Assembly: GCF_000021305.1 (NCBI RefSeq)
Contig: NC_011772.1
Span: forward strand, 4,378,001-4,442,000
From: Bacillus cereus G9842
GTDB taxonomy: Bacteria; Bacillota; Bacilli; Bacillales; Bacillaceae_G
DNA: 64,000 nt
Direction of reading: 5' to 3'
In this document: positions 28,944 to 39,553 of the stretch, in pieces
How the letters are laid out: each line of letters begins with the position of its first letter
How positions within the stretch are numbered: the first letter of the stretch is position 1
The notes under the pieces: model-generated
The model's input: the letters and a program-made list of their open reading frames with translations, nothing else
Database searches by the model: none
Told to the model about the DNA's origin: nothing
Program-made: the position numbers and the translations under genes

Positions 28944-30230
28944 TTATTTTAATTTTGACATTGCAATTTCAGCCGCTGCAATTGTCGCCTCAATATCTGC
29001 GTCACTATGTGCTGTCGATAAGAATAAACCTTCGAATTGAGATGGTGGCAAGAATACACCTTGTTCTACCATTTCACGATAGTAAGCCGCAAAGAACTCT
29101 AAGTTTGAAGATTTTGCTGCATCGTAATTAATAACGGGCTCATCTGTAAAGAAAATACCAATCATAGAACCTGCACGATTAATATGATGTGGAATGCCAT
29201 GTTTTTCAGCTGCTTTACGTAATCCAGCTTCTAACATTTCAGCTTTACGCTCAAATTCTACATACGATTCTGGCGTTAACTGTACTAACGTTTCATAACC
29301 TGCTGCCATTGCAAGTGGGTTACCTGATAAAGTACCAGCTTGATAAATCGGTCCGCTTGGCGCAATTTGGCGCATAATTTCTGCTTTACCACCGTACGCT
29401 CCTACTGGTAAGCCACCACCGATTACTTTACCTAAACAAGTTAAATCAGGTGTTACACCGTAGTAACCTTGTCCACAGTTATAAGCAACACGGAATCCTG
29501 TCATTACTTCATCAAAAATAAGCAGTGCACCGTTTTGTTCTGTTACTTCACGAAGTCCCTCTAAAAATCCTGGTTGCGGAGGAACAACACCCATATTCCC
29601 TGCCACTGGTTCTACAATTACACAAGCAATATCATCACCGAATTGTTCAAAAGCGTATTTCACACTTTCTAAATCATTATAAGCTACTGTAATCGTATTT
29701 TTCGCTACACCTTCTGGTACGCCAGGGCTATCTGGTAAACCTAGAGTCGCCACACCAGAACCAGCTTTAATTAATAACGAATCACCATGACCGTGGTAAC
29801 AACCGATGAATTTCAAGATTTTATTACGGCCTGTATAACCACGAGCTAAACGTAGTGCACTCATTGTCGCTTCTGTTCCAGAGTTAACCATGCGGACAAT
29901 TTCAATCGATGGTACACGCTCAATAACAAGTTTCGCTAATTTATTTTCGATTTCTGTCGGTGCACCGAAGCTTGTACCTCTTTCAGCAACAGATTTTAAC
30001 GCTTCAACAACACGATCATTTGCATGCCCATGAATTAAAGGCCCCCATGATAATACGTAGTCGATGTATTCATTTCCATCAATATCATATACTTTAGAGC
30101 CTTTACCACGCTCCATAAACAACGGATTCATCCCAACAGACTTAAAGGCACGAACTGGGCTATTTACGCCACCAGGCATTAAATCTTGCGCCTCTTCAAA
30201 CGCTGCAATTGACTTATCAAACTTTTTCAT
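28944..30230 (-). CDS. hemL: Glutamate-1-semialdehyde 2,1-aminomutase
   Basis: HemL converts glutamate-1-semialdehyde to 5-aminolevulinate, the second step of the C5 haem route. The 428-residue PLP enzyme has the cofactor lysine in [17 protein letters not shown] (near 263-279), the FDEVMTGFR motif, and the N-terminal [11 protein letters not shown]. Its start overlaps the hemB stop by 1 bp, as the last gene of hemAXCDBL. The operon terminator follows. Confidence 0.98.
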   Translation of the reverse strand: MKKFDKSIAAFEEAQDLMPGGVNSPVRAFKSVGMNPLFMERGKGSKVYDIDGNEYIDYVLSWGPLIHGHANDRVVEALKSVAERGTSFGAPTEIENKLAKLVIERVPSIEIVRMVNSGTEATMSALRLARGYTGRNKILKFIGCYHGHGDSLLIKAGSGVATLGLPDSPGVPEGVAKNTITVAYNDLESVKYAFEQFGDDIACVIVEPVAGNMGVVPPQPGFLEGLREVTEQNGALLIFDEVMTGFRVAYNCGQGYYGVTPDLTCLGKVIGGGLPVGAYGGKAEIMRQIAPSGPIYQAGTLSGNPLAMAAGYETLVQLTPESYVEFERKAEMLEAGLRKAAEKHGIPHHINRAGSMIGIFFTDEPVINYDAAKSSNLEFFAAYYREMVEQGVFLPPSQFEGLFLSTAHSDADIEATIAAAEIAMSKLK

Positions 30231-31219
30231 TATTTAACGCCTCCTTCTTGCAACCATTTTGCTGCATCTTTCGCATGATACGTAATAATTAAGTCTGCTC
30301 CTGCACGTTTCATGCTAATTAATTTTTCAAGCACAACTTCTTTTTCATTAATCCAACCATTTTGCGCTGCCGCTTTAATCATTGAATATTCACCACTTAC
30401 GTTGTAAGCAACGATTGGTAAATTAAAGTTATTTTTCACATCACGAATGATATCTAAGTAAGAAAGAGCTGGCTTTACAATTAAGAAATCAGCCCCTTCC
30501 ATTACATCTGATTCTGCTTCACGGAATGCTTCCATACGGTTCGCTGGGTCCATTTGATATGTTTTACGGTCACCAAATTGCGGCGCACCGTGCGCAGCAT
30601 CACGGAAGGGCCCATAAAACGCTGATGAATATTTCACAGCGTACGACATAACTGGCACGTGTCCAAAACCATTTTCATCTAATGCATGGCGAATTGCTGT
30701 TACGAAGCCGTCCATCATGTTTGATGGCGCAATAATGTCCGCTCCTGCCTTCGCTTGACTTACAGCTGTTTTCGCAAGAACTGCAAGAGACTCGTCATTT
30801 AAAATAATACCATCTTCAATTACACCGCAATGACCATGACTTGTAAATTGACATAAACATGTATCTGCAACTACTACTAGCTCAGGGAAATCGCCTTTAA
30901 TTTGTTGAATAGCACGTTGTACAATTCCATGATCACAATATGCTGATGATCCAACTTCATCTTTTTCAGCAGGTAAACCAAATACAATAACAGAACGAAT
31001 ACCTAAATCAACAACTTCTTGCATTTCAGCTTGCAATAAATCTAAAGACATTTGATATACGCCTGGCATAGAAGGAACTTCATTACGAACATTTTCACCT
31101 TCTAATACAAAAATAGGGTAAATAAAATCTTCCGTATGTAAAAACGTTTCACGCACAAGTGCACGCATACTACCGCTTTGTCTTAAACGACGATGACGAT
31201 TAAATTGTAAAGAGTTCAT
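30230..31219 (-). CDS. hemB: Delta-aminolevulinic acid dehydratase
   Basis: HemB (porphobilinogen synthase) condenses two aminolevulinates. The 329-residue enzyme shows the cysteine-rich zinc site [14 protein letters not shown] (near 118-131) and the two Schiff-base lysine regions, [17 protein letters not shown] near 195 and [12 protein letters not shown] near 248. It follows hemD by 20 bp. Confidence 0.98.
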   Translation of the reverse strand: MNSLQFNRHRRLRQSGSMRALVRETFLHTEDFIYPIFVLEGENVRNEVPSMPGVYQMSLDLLQAEMQEVVDLGIRSVIVFGLPAEKDEVGSSAYCDHGIVQRAIQQIKGDFPELVVVADTCLCQFTSHGHCGVIEDGIILNDESLAVLAKTAVSQAKAGADIIAPSNMMDGFVTAIRHALDENGFGHVPVMSYAVKYSSAFYGPFRDAAHGAPQFGDRKTYQMDPANRMEAFREAESDVMEGADFLIVKPALSYLDIIRDVKNNFNLPIVAYNVSGEYSMIKAAAQNGWINEKEVVLEKLISMKRAGADLIITYHAKDAAKWLQEGGVK

Positions 31220-31239
31220 AGATTTCTATCCCCATTCTT

Positions 31240-31992
31240 TCATTTTATAGATTCACAAACACATTGTAGTAATGCTTCTACAGTGTACTCTTTCGGCACA
31301 ATAACAGACGGAAAATAACGACTTGCCTCTTTTTCCGTAATAGGTCCTATACAAGCAATTGTACATTTTTTTGTCCATTCTCTCCAGTTTGCACCCTCAA
31401 GTAAACGAACAAAACTAGTAACAGTTGAAGGGCTCGTAAATGTAATAATGTCTACTTTCCCTAACTTCAATGCCGCTATAAGCTCTTGCTTTTTTTCTAT
31501 ATTCACTTTCGTACCGTATACGATTAGCTCATCTAGAGAAACACCAATTTCCCGAAGTGCAACCGGAATTACCTCTCTTGCTATATTCCCTTTCGGAAAT
31601 AAAATACGTTCGTTTCCACTTAATTCTTTTAGAAACTCTTCTGCAAATGCTTCTGCAACAAATGAAGTTGGAACAAAATGAACTTGATAGCCCCTTTTTT
31701 CTAACTCTAATTTTGTTTTCACACCTACCGCAGCGATTTTAATGGTTAGCGGTAGTTTCTTGTTCAAACTATCTAGAAAAAAAGCTACACCATTTCTGCT
31801 CGTAAAAATAACCCAGTCATACGAATGTAGCTGCCCTTCAATATGTTGAATTTGCCTATGAGACATACCTTCCATATGCAAAAGCGGAATTTCCAATGGA
31901 ATTCCGCTCTTTTCTTTCACTGCTACACTCATTTGTTTCGCTTGATGCTGGGCACGTGTAATCAATACCGTTTTTCCAGCGAGAGCGTTCAT
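31240..31992 (-). CDS. hemD: Uroporphyrinogen-III synthase
   Basis: HemD closes hydroxymethylbilane into uroporphyrinogen III with ring-D inversion. The 250-residue protein has the weakly conserved two-lobe fold; useful landmarks are VLITRAQHQAKQM at the start, VIFTSRNGVAFFLDSL near 76-91, and TFTSPSTVTSFVRLL near 175-189. The call relies on these and on the position between hemC (2-bp gap) and hemB. Confidence 0.95.
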   Translation of the reverse strand: MNALAGKTVLITRAQHQAKQMSVAVKEKSGIPLEIPLLHMEGMSHRQIQHIEGQLHSYDWVIFTSRNGVAFFLDSLNKKLPLTIKIAAVGVKTKLELEKRGYQVHFVPTSFVAEAFAEEFLKELSGNERILFPKGNIAREVIPVALREIGVSLDELIVYGTKVNIEKKQELIAALKLGKVDIITFTSPSTVTSFVRLLEGANWREWTKKCTIACIGPITEKEASRYFPSVIVPKEYTVEALLQCVCESIK

Positions 31993-31994
31993 AT

Positions 31995-32924
31995 TTATTG
32001 TTGCTCCTTATTTGCAGCAAGAATGAGTTCTTTGGCGCCTTGTTTAATTAAACGGCCCGCGGCTTCTAATCCTACTTCCTCAGGATTAGTACCTACTACT
32101 GTCTCTTTTAATAAAACAGAGCCATCCATAGAGCCAACAAGAGCTGTTAATTCGATTGTATCGTTTTCTTTAAGGGTTGCATATCCAGCGATTGGAACTT
32201 GACATCCACCTTCAAGTTTATGAAGAAATACTCGCTCCGCTGCCACTGTTCTTTCTGTTATCGCATCATTCATATGCGCTAACAACTGCAATAAATCCTT
32301 ATCATCCTCACGACATTCAATCGCTAATGCACCTTGTCCTACAGCAGGTACACATAACGTTTCATCTAAATGTTCTGTAATAACTTCATCATCCCAGCCC
32401 ATTCTTTGTAATCCAGCTGTCGCTAAAATAATCGCATCGTAATCCTCTTCTTTTAATTTACGTAAACGTGTATCGATATTTCCGCGAATCCACTTCACTT
32501 GTAAATCTGGTCTCGCAGCGAGTAGCTGTGCACTACGTCTTAAACTACTCGTACCTAAAATAGCACCTTCCGCTAACTCTTTAAACGATGCTCCATTTTT
32601 TGAGATAAAAGCATCACGAGGGTCAACACGCTTTGGTGTACAGCCAATCATTAACCCTTCTGGAAGTACGGCTGGCATATCTTTCATACTATGTACAGCC
32701 ATATCGATTTCTTTCGTAAGTAACGCATGCTCAATTTCTTTAACGAACAAACCTTTTCCGCCTACTTTTGAAAGAGTAACATCTAAAATCACATCACCTT
32801 TGGTGACAATTTCTTTCACTTCAAATTCATATGGTAAACCAAGTGCTTTTAACTGATCAATAAACCAGTTTGTTTGTGTTAATGCTAGCTTACTCTTTCG
32901 TGACCCTACAATAATTTTGCGCAT
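31995..32924 (-). CDS. hemC: Porphobilinogen deaminase (hydroxymethylbilane synthase)
   Basis: HemC polymerises four porphobilinogens onto a covalent dipyrromethane. The 309-residue protein has [14 protein letters not shown] at the N-terminus, VHSMKDMP and [11 protein letters not shown] in the active-site cleft, and the cofactor-binding cysteine in [13 protein letters not shown] near residue 241. It sits between hemX and hemD in the standard order. Confidence 0.98.
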   Translation of the reverse strand: MRKIIVGSRKSKLALTQTNWFIDQLKALGLPYEFEVKEIVTKGDVILDVTLSKVGGKGLFVKEIEHALLTKEIDMAVHSMKDMPAVLPEGLMIGCTPKRVDPRDAFISKNGASFKELAEGAILGTSSLRRSAQLLAARPDLQVKWIRGNIDTRLRKLKEEDYDAIILATAGLQRMGWDDEVITEHLDETLCVPAVGQGALAIECREDDKDLLQLLAHMNDAITERTVAAERVFLHKLEGGCQVPIAGYATLKENDTIELTALVGSMDGSVLLKETVVGTNPEEVGLEAAGRLIKQGAKELILAANKEQQ

Positions 32925-32939
32925 AATTCTCTCTCCTCA

Positions 32940-33773
32940 TTATAAATACCAAAAGTGGAAATTAGATAAACTACTTAATAAAAAAATGTTAACTAGCATT
33001 ACGAGAAAGGCCCCTACATTCCACAGTACAATTTTCTTCCCTTGCAATACATCTGCCGCTCTTAAATACAAGCCCGCACAGTATACAAATAGAACGACAA
33101 ACGAACCAATTACTTTCGTATCATACCAATGAAAATTATCTAATTTTGTATATCCCCATATACATCCTAATAAAATTGCTAGTAAGAAAAATGGAACAGA
33201 AAATAAATTTAATCCGTAAGACGTAGATTCAAGCTTCGGTAAATTCCCTAACCTTCTTAATCTCGCATTCCACTTTTTCTTTTTTAATAGGCGATATTGC
33301 AGTAAATACATAATAGAAAAAATAAATGATACCGTAAACGTTGCATAAGAAATAATCGCCATTCCAACATGCACGTATACAAGTTCTGAAACTAATTGCT
33401 CTGCAAGTACTGGCGACATCTTTCCGAGCGGTGTAAAAATAGAAAAAGCGCTTACGCCAAATGCAACAACATTTGTAAAGAAGACTAAAAAGTCAACGCG
33501 CATAAATCGATTTATGACTAACGACATCGTAATCAATAACCAAACATAAAAATAAATCCCTGATAATAAAGTTAAAATGGGGTTCGTTTCTGAATCTGTC
33601 GCCCTAAGCAACATAAAAATAGACTGCAATACCCATACAATCGAAAGTAACCAAAAAGCAAATCGGTTCGCCTTTCGGTTACTTTGGAAATAATCTATAA
33701 AATATAAACTAATGCTACAAGCATATAAAATAATTGCAATATGATAAATAATACTGTTATTTAAAAAACTCAT
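32940..33773 (-). CDS. hemX: HemX, cytochrome c assembly-like membrane protein
   Basis: HemX is a membrane protein that lowers HemA abundance in B. subtilis. From the ATG at 33773, with GGAAGGA upstream, it has 277 residues and about eight hydrophobic helices, in the fold of the CcsA/CcmC haem-handling family (LIVWLLITMSL-like segments, a tryptophan near IWGYTKLDNFHWYDTK). A start 15 codons earlier would overlap hemA and has no binding site. It is second in the operon, 17 bp after hemA. Confidence 0.93.
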   Translation of the reverse strand: MSFLNNSIIYHIAIILYACSISLYFIDYFQSNRKANRFAFWLLSIVWVLQSIFMLLRATDSETNPILTLLSGIYFYVWLLITMSLVINRFMRVDFLVFFTNVVAFGVSAFSIFTPLGKMSPVLAEQLVSELVYVHVGMAIISYATFTVSFIFSIMYLLQYRLLKKKKWNARLRRLGNLPKLESTSYGLNLFSVPFFLLAILLGCIWGYTKLDNFHWYDTKVIGSFVVLFVYCAGLYLRAADVLQGKKIVLWNVGAFLVMLVNIFLLSSLSNFHFWYL

Positions 33774-33790
33774 CCGATCATCCTTCCAAA

Positions 33791-35125
33791 TTATAAAGAT
33801 GGAACGGATGGTGTCCACACTCTTTTATGTTCTACTTCTTCCGCACGACTCTCTACTTCTTCCGTTTCTAAATCGAAAATCTTCGCAAATAACGCTAATT
33901 TTTCGCTCGCTCCCTCTTCAGCAGCTATTTCTTTCGCTACTAAAATTGGGTCTTTTAATAATTGATTAATAATACTTTTCGTATGCTTACTAATGACTTT
34001 TTTCTCACGATCACTAAGGTTTGGTATTTTTCGCTCTAGGCTTACCATCGTTTCACTTTGGATTGCAAGTGCCTTATCACGAAGAGCTGATATTAATGGA
34101 ACAACACCAAGTGTACTTAACCACGTTTTAAATAGAACAATTTCCTCTTCAATCATAAATTGAATTTTCTCCGCTTCTTTCAAACGCTCAGCACGATTTG
34201 CTTCCACTACTCCTTGCAGATCATCAATGTCATATAAAAAAGAACCTTCTAACTCATCAATCGCTGGATCAATATCACGTGGTACTGCAATATCAACCAT
34301 AAATAAAGGGCGACCAGAGCGCATTTTCTCCACCTTTGTCATCATCTCTTTCGTAATGACATACTCAGATGCACCAGTTGAACTAATTAAAATATCTGCT
34401 TCTAATAATGCACATTGCAATTCGCTTAACGATTTTGCATGTCCCATATATTTCTCAGCCATTACTTCTGCTTTCGAAAGTGTCCTATTCATAACTGTTA
34501 CTTTACGAGCACCACTTCCATATAAGTTTTGCAGTGCAAGTTCGCCCATTTTACCAGCACCAAGAATAAGCACATGACAATCTGTTAACTCGCCAAATAT
34601 TTTCTTTCCAAGCTCAACAGCAGCATAACTAACAGACATTGCACTTTCTCCGATTGTTGTTTCTGAGTGGGCACGTTTTGCTAATGTAATGACTTGCTTA
34701 AACAATTCATTAAAAATTGTGCCTGTTGCTTTAACTTGTTGCGCTTCTAAAAAGCTATCTTTTATTTGACCTAAAATCTGCGTTTCTCCGACTACCATCG
34801 AATCTAAACCGCACGTTACGCGGAATAAATGATCTATTGCACCATCTTGTTCAAAAATAGTTAAATATGGCGCGACTTCTTCTATTTCAAGCTGAAACCA
34901 ATCAGCTAAAAACTTCTTAATATAATACCGTCCCGTGTGTAATTGATCGACAACAGCATAAATCTCAGTGCGATTACAAGTTGATACAATGACATTCTCT
35001 AACACGCTCTTTTGATTTTGTAATGTAGTCATCGCTCGCTCTAGCTCTGCTGCCTGAAATGTGAGTTTCTCACGAAATTCTACAGGGGCTGTTCGATAAT
35101 TTACACTAACAACAAGAATATGCAC
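33791..35125 (-). CDS. hemA: Glutamyl-tRNA reductase
   Basis: HemA reduces glutamyl-tRNA to glutamate-1-semialdehyde, the committed haem step. The 444-residue enzyme has the catalytic cysteine in [12 protein letters not shown] (near 48-59), the NADPH-binding [12 protein letters not shown] near 185-196, and a C-terminal dimerisation helix region. It starts with GTG at 35125 behind AAGGGGG. A perfect Per box lies 160 bp upstream, consistent with PerR repression of hemAXCDBL as known in B. subtilis. Confidence 0.98.
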   Translation of the reverse strand: MHILVVSVNYRTAPVEFREKLTFQAAELERAMTTLQNQKSVLENVIVSTCNRTEIYAVVDQLHTGRYYIKKFLADWFQLEIEEVAPYLTIFEQDGAIDHLFRVTCGLDSMVVGETQILGQIKDSFLEAQQVKATGTIFNELFKQVITLAKRAHSETTIGESAMSVSYAAVELGKKIFGELTDCHVLILGAGKMGELALQNLYGSGARKVTVMNRTLSKAEVMAEKYMGHAKSLSELQCALLEADILISSTGASEYVITKEMMTKVEKMRSGRPLFMVDIAVPRDIDPAIDELEGSFLYDIDDLQGVVEANRAERLKEAEKIQFMIEEEIVLFKTWLSTLGVVPLISALRDKALAIQSETMVSLERKIPNLSDREKKVISKHTKSIINQLLKDPILVAKEIAAEEGASEKLALFAKIFDLETEEVESRAEEVEHKRVWTPSVPSL

Positions 35126-35284
35126 GCAGCATGTCCCCCTTCACCCGTTTTATCACTTTATCTACTATCATAATACAACTTTCCTCTTATGAATCTGACA
35201 ATCGTGTGAACAACCGATTATTTTTTAATTATTCTCCTTATGTAATAAAGGAGATTCAGTAAACTAATAAAAAAATCTTCTACT

Positions 35285-35299
35285 TTATAATGATTATAA
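35285..35299. promoter_or_regulatory. Per box upstream of hemA
   Basis: TTATAATGATTATAA matches the PerR consensus TTATAATNATTATAA at every position. It includes a TATAAT that may be the hemA -10. The rest of the 35126-35541 gap holds the divergent ohrR promoter and no gene that I can see. Confidence 0.85.
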
Positions 35300-35463
35300 A
35301 TTAATAACTCTATTTGTACGTTACCAAAAAAAGTCCTCATAATCAAGTGATGGAAACTATTCCATATAAATTATAACATCATCTTTCCTATCTTCTTTCA
35401 TCATGAAGGAAAATATGTATGATTGTTCCAAAATGTAGCAAACACTTTCTCAATACAATGTAT

Positions 35464-35492
35464 TTGACATTTTATTTCTTTTTCGTTATATT
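35464..35492 (+). promoter_or_regulatory. Sigma-A promoter for ohrR-ohr
   Basis: TTGACA (35464-35469) and TATATT (35487-35492) are exactly 17 bp apart, a near-ideal promoter. Confidence 0.8.
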
Positions 35493-35497
35493 GATTT

Positions 35498-35518
35498 TAC
35501 AAAATTAAATTGTTCACA
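35498..35518. promoter_or_regulatory. Candidate OhrR operator
   Basis: TTACAAAATTAAATTGTTCAC lies immediately downstream of the -10 and resembles the ACAATTxAATTGT inverted repeat bound by OhrR in B. subtilis. Binding here would block the start site and give autoregulation. Confidence 0.6.
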
Positions 35519-35541
35519 ACTTAATTAGAAGGGAGTTATGT

Positions 35542-35994
35542 ATGACAGAGGACTCTTTGCATCTAGATAACCAACTTTGTTTTTCTATTTATGCCTGTTC
35601 TAGAGAGGTTACTCGTTTTTATCGACCTTATTTAGAAGAGATGGGTATTACGTATCCCCAGTACATTACTTTACTCGTACTATGGGAGCAAGATGGACTA
35701 ACAGTAAAAGAAATTGGAGAACGTCTATTTTTAGATTCCGGTACGTTAACACCTATGTTAAAACGAATGGAATCATTAAAACTTGTAAAACGTGTTCGTT
35801 CCAAAGAAGACGAGCGAAAAGTTTGTATTGAATTAACAGAACAAGGCAAAGATTTAAAGGAAAAGGCTTGTTCATTACCGACAACGATGGCTACAAATTT
35901 AGGAATTACAGAGCAAGAATATCGCTCTTTATTAATTGAGCTAAATAAACTAATTGAAACAATGAAAACAATTAATGATGGAAAAGGGGAATAA
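35542..35994 (+). CDS. ohrR: OhrR, organic-hydroperoxide-sensing MarR repressor
   Basis: OhrR derepresses peroxidase genes when its single reactive cysteine is oxidised. The 150-residue MarR protein has that residue in DNQLCFSIYACSREV (Cys13, the counterpart of B. subtilis Cys15; a second cysteine is Cys19). It has the helix-turn-helix LTVKEIGERLFLDSGTLTPMLKRME (near 53-77) and the wing RSKEDERKVCIEL. A strong promoter with an operator-like repeat precedes it, and ohr follows after 2 bp, so repressor and target form one autoregulated unit. Confidence 0.94.
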   Translation: MTEDSLHLDNQLCFSIYACSREVTRFYRPYLEEMGITYPQYITLLVLWEQDGLTVKEIGERLFLDSGTLTPMLKRMESLKLVKRVRSKEDERKVCIELTEQGKDLKEKACSLPTTMATNLGITEQEYRSLLIELNKLIETMKTINDGKGE

Positions 35995-35996
35995 AT

Positions 35997-36413
35997 ATGG
36001 ATAAATTATATACTGCTTCAGTAACAGCAACAGGTGGAAGAAATGGGAAAGTAGTTTCAGATGATGGCATATTAAATCTTGATGTAAAAATGCCGAAAGC
36101 ACTAGGTGGTGCAGGCGGAGAAGCAACAAATCCAGAACAACTATTTGCAGCTGGTTATGCAGCTTGTTTTGATAGTGCATTACAACTTGTCATTCGTACA
36201 AAACGTATGAAAGTAGAAAGTACAGAAGTAACCGCTCACGTTTCTATCGGAAAAGATACAGATGGTGGTTTTGGCCTATCTGCCGTGCTTGATGTACATG
36301 TCGCTGGCGTTTCACATAGCGAAGCAAAAGAACTTGTAGAAGCGGCTCACGGTGTATGTCCTTACTCTAAAGCAACACGAGGTAATATTGAAGTTACATT
36401 AAACGTACGTTAA
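35997..36413 (+). CDS. Organic hydroperoxide resistance peroxidase Ohr
   Basis: Ohr is a thiol peroxidase reducing organic and fatty-acid hydroperoxides, recycled by lipoylated proteins. The 138-residue OsmC/Ohr-fold protein has both catalytic cysteines, Cys57 in AAGYAACFDSAL and Cys121 in GVCPYSKATRG. The arginine that tunes the peroxidatic cysteine should be near ATGGRNGKV. It is co-transcribed with ohrR. B. subtilis has paralogues ohrA and ohrB; I cannot tell which this corresponds to. Confidence 0.95.
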   Translation: MDKLYTASVTATGGRNGKVVSDDGILNLDVKMPKALGGAGGEATNPEQLFAAGYAACFDSALQLVIRTKRMKVESTEVTAHVSIGKDTDGGFGLSAVLDVHVAGVSHSEAKELVEAAHGVCPYSKATRGNIEVTLNVR

Positions 36414-36427
36414 CAGCTTATATAAAG

Positions 36428-36460
36428 AAAAAAACGCGCGACATTCGTCACGCGTTTTTT
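36428..36460. terminator. Bidirectional terminator between ohr and ysxC
   Basis: AAAACGCGTG-type stem (AAAAAACGCG / CGCGTTTTTT around ACATTCGTCA) with A and T runs on both sides. It also contains the ysxC stop codon. Confidence 0.8.
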
Positions 36461-37044
36461 GTTTTTGTCATTTTATGAATTGCCTTCCACGCTTCTTCTT
36501 TTCCAAGTCCTGTTTCAGAAGAGAATAGAACGATTTCATCGCCAATTTCAACAGCAAGCGTTTCTTTTACAACTTTTAAATGCTTTTGCCATTTCCCTTT
36601 CGGGATTTTATCGGCTTTCGTCGCAATAATAATTGTTGGGATTTCATAATGCTTTAAGAAATCATACATCATCACGTCATCACTTGTTGGTTGGTGACGT
36701 AAATCAACTACTAATACAGCTGCGTCTAATTGCTTACGCGTTGTAAAGTACGTTTCAATCATTTTCCCCCATGCCGCGCGCTCCGATTTAGACACTTTCG
36801 CATATCCATAACCTGGAACGTCAACAAAATGCATCATCTCATTGATTAAGAAAAAGTTCAGTGTTTGCGTTTTTCCTGGTTTAGAAGAAATACGCACTAA
36901 CTTTTTACGATTTAAAATTTTATTAATAAAGGAAGACTTCCCGACATTTGAACGACCTGCTAATGCAATTTCTGGTAAATCACTGTCTGGATATTGTTCT
37001 GGTTTAACAGCACTAATTACAATATCTGCTTTTGTTACTTTCAT
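36448..37044 (-). CDS. ysxC: Ribosome biogenesis GTPase YsxC/EngB
   Basis: YsxC is a small essential GTPase for 50S assembly. The 198-residue protein has G1 [10 protein letters not shown] (near 31-40), G2 [14 protein letters not shown] [14 protein letters not shown]3 [11 protein letters not shown] and G4 TKADKI. It overlaps lonA by 4 bp (ATGA), showing translational coupling, as in B. subtilis. Its last codons run into the terminator hairpin. Confidence 0.97.
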   Translation of the reverse strand: MKVTKADIVISAVKPEQYPDSDLPEIALAGRSNVGKSSFINKILNRKKLVRISSKPGKTQTLNFFLINEMMHFVDVPGYGYAKVSKSERAAWGKMIETYFTTRKQLDAAVLVVDLRHQPTSDDVMMYDFLKHYEIPTIIIATKADKIPKGKWQKHLKVVKETLAVEIGDEIVLFSSETGLGKEEAWKAIHKMTKTKNA

Positions 37045-39371
37045 TGTTTCACTCCTACTAATGCGTGCTCCAATACTTCATCTAAATGAGATGCAAGCAC
37101 AAACGTAAGGTTTTCTTTTACGCTCTCTGGAATATCATCTAAATCTTTCTCGTTTTCTGCTGGCAAAATAATTTTTGTTAAGCCTGCGCGGTGAGCACTT
37201 AATGTTTTTTCTTTTAAGCCACCAATTGGTAATACACGACCACGAAGTGTAATTTCACCTGTCATACCTACTTCTTTACTTACAGGAATACCTGTTAGTG
37301 CAGAAATAAGTGCCGTTGCCATCGTAATACCTGCTGACGGTCCATCTTTTGGAACTGCTCCTTCTGGAACATGAATATGAATATCATTTTTCTCATGGAA
37401 ATTCGGGTCAATCTGAAGCTCTTCTGCACGAGAGCGTATATAACTAAACGCAGCTTGTGCTGATTCTTTCATAACATCCCCAAGTTTCCCCGTTAAAATT
37501 AGTTTCCCTTTTCCTGGCGCTACAGAAACTTCAATTGCAAGTGTATCGCCGCCTGCTGCTGTGTAAGCTAGACCTGTTGCCATACCAACTTGGTCTGTTT
37601 TTTCAGCTTGCCCATAACGGAATATGTGTTTACCAAGTAAATCAACAATCTTTTTCTCTGTCACAACGATACGTTTACGTTCTGCTGTAACGATAATTTT
37701 CGCTACTTTACGGCAAACTTTTGCAATTTGGCGTTCTAGCGTACGAACACCAGCCTCACGTGTATAATAACGAATAATTTCAAGAAGCGCCTCATCACGC
37801 ACTTGTAAATTACCTTTTCGTAAGCCATGCTCTTTTAATTGTTTCGGCAATAAATGCTCACGAGCAATGTGTACTTTTTCAAGTTCTGTATAGCCAGCAA
37901 TCGAAATGATTTCCATACGGTCAAGTAATGGACCTGGAATACTTGAAAGTGTATTAGCGGTTGCTACAAACATAACTTTCGATAGATCATATGGTTCTTC
38001 AATGTAATGATCACTGAAGTTATGGTTTTGTTCTGGATCTAATACTTCAAGTAATGCCGCTGATGGATCTCCACGGAAATCGTTAGACATTTTATCAATC
38101 TCATCTAATAAGAAGACTGGATTAACTGTTTTCGCCTTTTTCATACCTTGAATAATGCGTCCTGGCATTGCTCCAACATATGTACGGCGGTGACCACGAA
38201 TTTCAGATTCATCACGCACACCACCAAGAGATGCACGGACAAATTTACGATTCAATGATGTTGCAATTGAACGCGCTAACGAAGTTTTGCCGACCCCAGG
38301 AGGGCCTACTAAACAAAGGATAGGTCCTTTTAATGAATTCGTTAACTTCTGTACAGCTAAATATTCAAGTACACGCTCTTTCACTTTTTCAAGACCGTAA
38401 TGATCGTTATTTAAAATCTCTTCTGAATGAGCAAGATCAATTATATCTTCTGTTGCCTCTGTCCACGGAAGCGCTAATAACCAATCAATATAATTGCGAA
38501 TAACACCACTCTCCGCAGAACTTGCTGGTAACTTTTCATAACGATCTAATTCTTTCAGCGCAGCCTTCATTGTTTCTTCAGGCATTCCTGACTGTTCAAT
38601 TTTTTCACGAAGTTCTTCTACTTCTCCGCCCTTACCTTCTTTGTCGCCAAGTTCAGTTTGAATCGCCTTCATTTGCTCACGTAAGAAATATTCTTTTTGC
38701 GTGCGCTCCATTGAACGTTTCACTTTTTGTCCAATCTTCTTTTCTAGGCTAAGTAACTCTTGTTCATCTTGAATAATTGAAATAAGTGTATGTAATCGTT
38801 CTTTTACAGATACAATCTCTAGAATCTCTTGTTTCTGCTTCGTTTTAATCGGCAAGTGAGAAGCAATTAGATCAGCTAATCTCCCTGGTTCTTCTACATC
38901 AGCTACCGTTGCAAATGTTTCATTTGAAACTTTTTTCGAAACTTTAATATATTGTTCGAAATGCTCCAGTAACGTACGCATAAGAGCTTTCTCTTCTAAA
39001 TCACCTTCTACTTCTTCAGTTACCGTTTTAATAGACACTTGTACTATATTTTCTTCTTCGATAAACTCTATTACTTCTGCTCTATGTAAACCTTCCACAA
39101 GGACACGAAGCGTACCGTTCGGCAATTTTAACATTTGCTTGACTTTCGCCACTGTACCTACACTATATATGTCATCTTCTTTCGGATCATCGATATTCAT
39201 TTCTTTTTGCATTGCTAAAAAGATGATATTTTCATCCATTGCCGCCTGCTCTAGTGCTTGTATCGATTTATCACGTCCTACATCAAGATGCAAAACCATC
39301 GTTGGATATACGAGAACGCCTCTTAATGGTAGGAGGGGCACGATTCTTTCGTTCGTATTCATACTAGACAT
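37041..39371 (-). CDS. lonA: ATP-dependent protease LonA
   Basis: LonA degrades unfolded and regulatory proteins. I place the start at ATG 39371 (776 residues) after GGAGGTGCT; a codon 11 residues earlier is unlikely. An N-terminal LON domain (about 10-205) and coiled coil precede the AAA+ module with Walker [14 protein letters not shown] (near 355) and Walker [11 protein letters not shown]. The C-terminal protease domain has the catalytic serine in [12 protein letters not shown] and lysine in [11 protein letters not shown]. It is upstream of and coupled to ysxC. Confidence 0.97.
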   Translation of the reverse strand: MSSMNTNERIVPLLPLRGVLVYPTMVLHLDVGRDKSIQALEQAAMDENIIFLAMQKEMNIDDPKEDDIYSVGTVAKVKQMLKLPNGTLRVLVEGLHRAEVIEFIEEENIVQVSIKTVTEEVEGDLEEKALMRTLLEHFEQYIKVSKKVSNETFATVADVEEPGRLADLIASHLPIKTKQKQEILEIVSVKERLHTLISIIQDEQELLSLEKKIGQKVKRSMERTQKEYFLREQMKAIQTELGDKEGKGGEVEELREKIEQSGMPEETMKAALKELDRYEKLPASSAESGVIRNYIDWLLALPWTEATEDIIDLAHSEEILNNDHYGLEKVKERVLEYLAVQKLTNSLKGPILCLVGPPGVGKTSLARSIATSLNRKFVRASLGGVRDESEIRGHRRTYVGAMPGRIIQGMKKAKTVNPVFLLDEIDKMSNDFRGDPSAALLEVLDPEQNHNFSDHYIEEPYDLSKVMFVATANTLSSIPGPLLDRMEIISIAGYTELEKVHIAREHLLPKQLKEHGLRKGNLQVRDEALLEIIRYYTREAGVRTLERQIAKVCRKVAKIIVTAERKRIVVTEKKIVDLLGKHIFRYGQAEKTDQVGMATGLAYTAAGGDTLAIEVSVAPGKGKLILTGKLGDVMKESAQAAFSYIRSRAEELQIDPNFHEKNDIHIHVPEGAVPKDGPSAGITMATALISALTGIPVSKEVGMTGEITLRGRVLPIGGLKEKTLSAHRAGLTKIILPAENEKDLDDIPESVKENLTFVLASHLDEVLEHALVGVKQ

Positions 39372-39488
39372 AGCACCTCCATAATAAATTAAACTCCTGT
39401 TCAACTATTTTATATTACAATACACCTAGATGCAATTGCTGAGATTCCTCGCAATTATAAATAGCTTATTTTTCTACCTCACGAAAAG

Positions 39489-39533
39489 AAAAAAGACTCC
39501 GATTAAGCATACAAACTTAAACGAAGTCTGGCA
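39489..39533 (-). terminator. lonB terminator
   Basis: AGACT-CG-TTAAG arms at 39490-39504 and 39518-39532 pair with two G-U or mismatched positions and are followed by a T-rich run on the minus strand. Confidence 0.6.
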
Positions 39534-39553
39534 AATTTTATTATTGTTTATTT

